Below are positions 6,381-6,627 of a stretch of 6,627 nt of DNA, piece by piece. The stretch spans positions 1-6,627 of the forward strand of contig CAZTKP010000147.1 in assembly GCA_964614215.1 (NCBI GenBank), written 5' to 3'. The notes under the pieces are model-generated. The model was not told where the DNA came from. It saw nothing but the letters and a program-made list of their open reading frames with translations, and made no database searches. The stretch's first letter is position 1. Each line of letters begins with the position of its first letter. Source of the stretch: CAZTKP01 sp964614215. Lineage in GTDB: Bacteria > UBP6 > UBA1177. The position numbers and the translations under genes were made by a program.

Positions 6381-6627
6381 ATGAGTGAGCTTTCAGTTCC
6401 CGTAACGGCTAATTTAACAGTTTCTGTAATGTACAGGGATAAAACTCTTCTTGAAAAAATAAGGAACGACCTTGAAAAACAGTTTGGGAAGATAGATCTT
6501 ATCTCTCCTGAATATTCATTTTCAGACATTTCACCTTACTACGATCCTGAAATGGGGAGCGGTATAAACAAAATTATCTACAGTTTTGAGAAAACAGTTG
6601 ACAGATCGTTTCTGAAGGATGTGAAAG
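6381..6627 (+). CDS. DUF4416 family protein, N-terminal part
   Basis: Eighty-two residues of this gene are in the window and it continues past the right edge. The sequence follows the start of DUF4416 proteins: a strand LTVSVMYRD, then a helix with LLEKIRNDLEKQFGKID, then SPEYSFSDISPYYDPEMG, then IIYSFEKTVD and the start of a LKDVK helix. The conserved (Y)YDPEMG stretch is the best recognition point. The family is widespread in bacteria, including former Deltaproteobacteria, and has no assigned function that I can state. No signal peptide is visible, so it is probably cytoplasmic. The ATG at 6381 is the only plausible start, because an in-frame TGA lies at 6366-6368. It has no clear Shine-Dalgarno sequence and begins 5 bases after the previous stop, which suggests translational coupling to the lipoprotein gene. 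A cytoplasmic DUF4416 protein has no obvious functional link to a surface lipoprotein. Confidence 0.85.
   Translation, partial: MSELSVPVTANLTVSVMYRDKTLLEKIRNDLEKQFGKIDLISPEYSFSDISPYYDPEMGSGINKIIYSFEKTVDRSFLKDVK

Overview
The window holds four protein-coding genes and one divergent promoter region, and coding sequence fills nearly all of it. There are no RNA genes, mobile elements, CRISPR arrays or convincing terminators. Base composition looks moderately AT-rich by eye. The content points to a Gram-negative bacterium with a large surface lipoprotein repertoire: two lipoproteins with long Asp/Glu-rich tethers and Cys-rich modules, a Hanks-type Ser/Thr kinase fused to WD40 propellers, and a DUF4416 protein. 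This mix is familiar from Myxococcota and other former Deltaproteobacteria and from some uncultured phyla. That placement is an inference from gene style, not from a marker gene.

Layout: (1) Positions 856 to 1, minus strand, encode the N-terminal 285 residues of a lipoprotein that runs off the left edge. It has a signal peptide, an acidic tether and the start of a parallel beta-helix domain. (2) Positions 4159 to 926, minus strand, encode a 1077-residue membrane Ser/Thr kinase whose C-terminal half reads as about 14 WD40 blades. It lies 69 bases upstream of the lipoprotein gene on the same strand, and I see no terminator between them. (3) Positions 4160 to 4314 are a divergent regulatory region. 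They hold a perfect-consensus sigma70-type promoter for the kinase, a near-consensus promoter for the plus-strand gene, and a 7-bp inverted repeat bracketing the -35 of the latter. (4) Positions 4315 to 6375, plus strand, encode a lipoprotein with an acidic tether, two tandem Cys-rich modules and a bacterial IgGFc-binding-protein-like domain. (5) Position 6381 to the right edge, plus strand, is the start of a DUF4416 family gene five bases after the previous stop.

The working picture is two divergently transcribed units. One pairs a transmembrane kinase and WD40 sensor or scaffold with a beta-helix surface lipoprotein. The other pairs an IgGFc-like surface lipoprotein with a probably cytoplasmic protein of unknown function. 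Shared control from the 25-bp spacer between the two -35 elements is plausible but unproven. No known defence, secretion or biosynthetic system is visible. The points most worth a second look are the 14-blade kinase architecture, the operator-like inverted repeat and the duplicated cysteine module.
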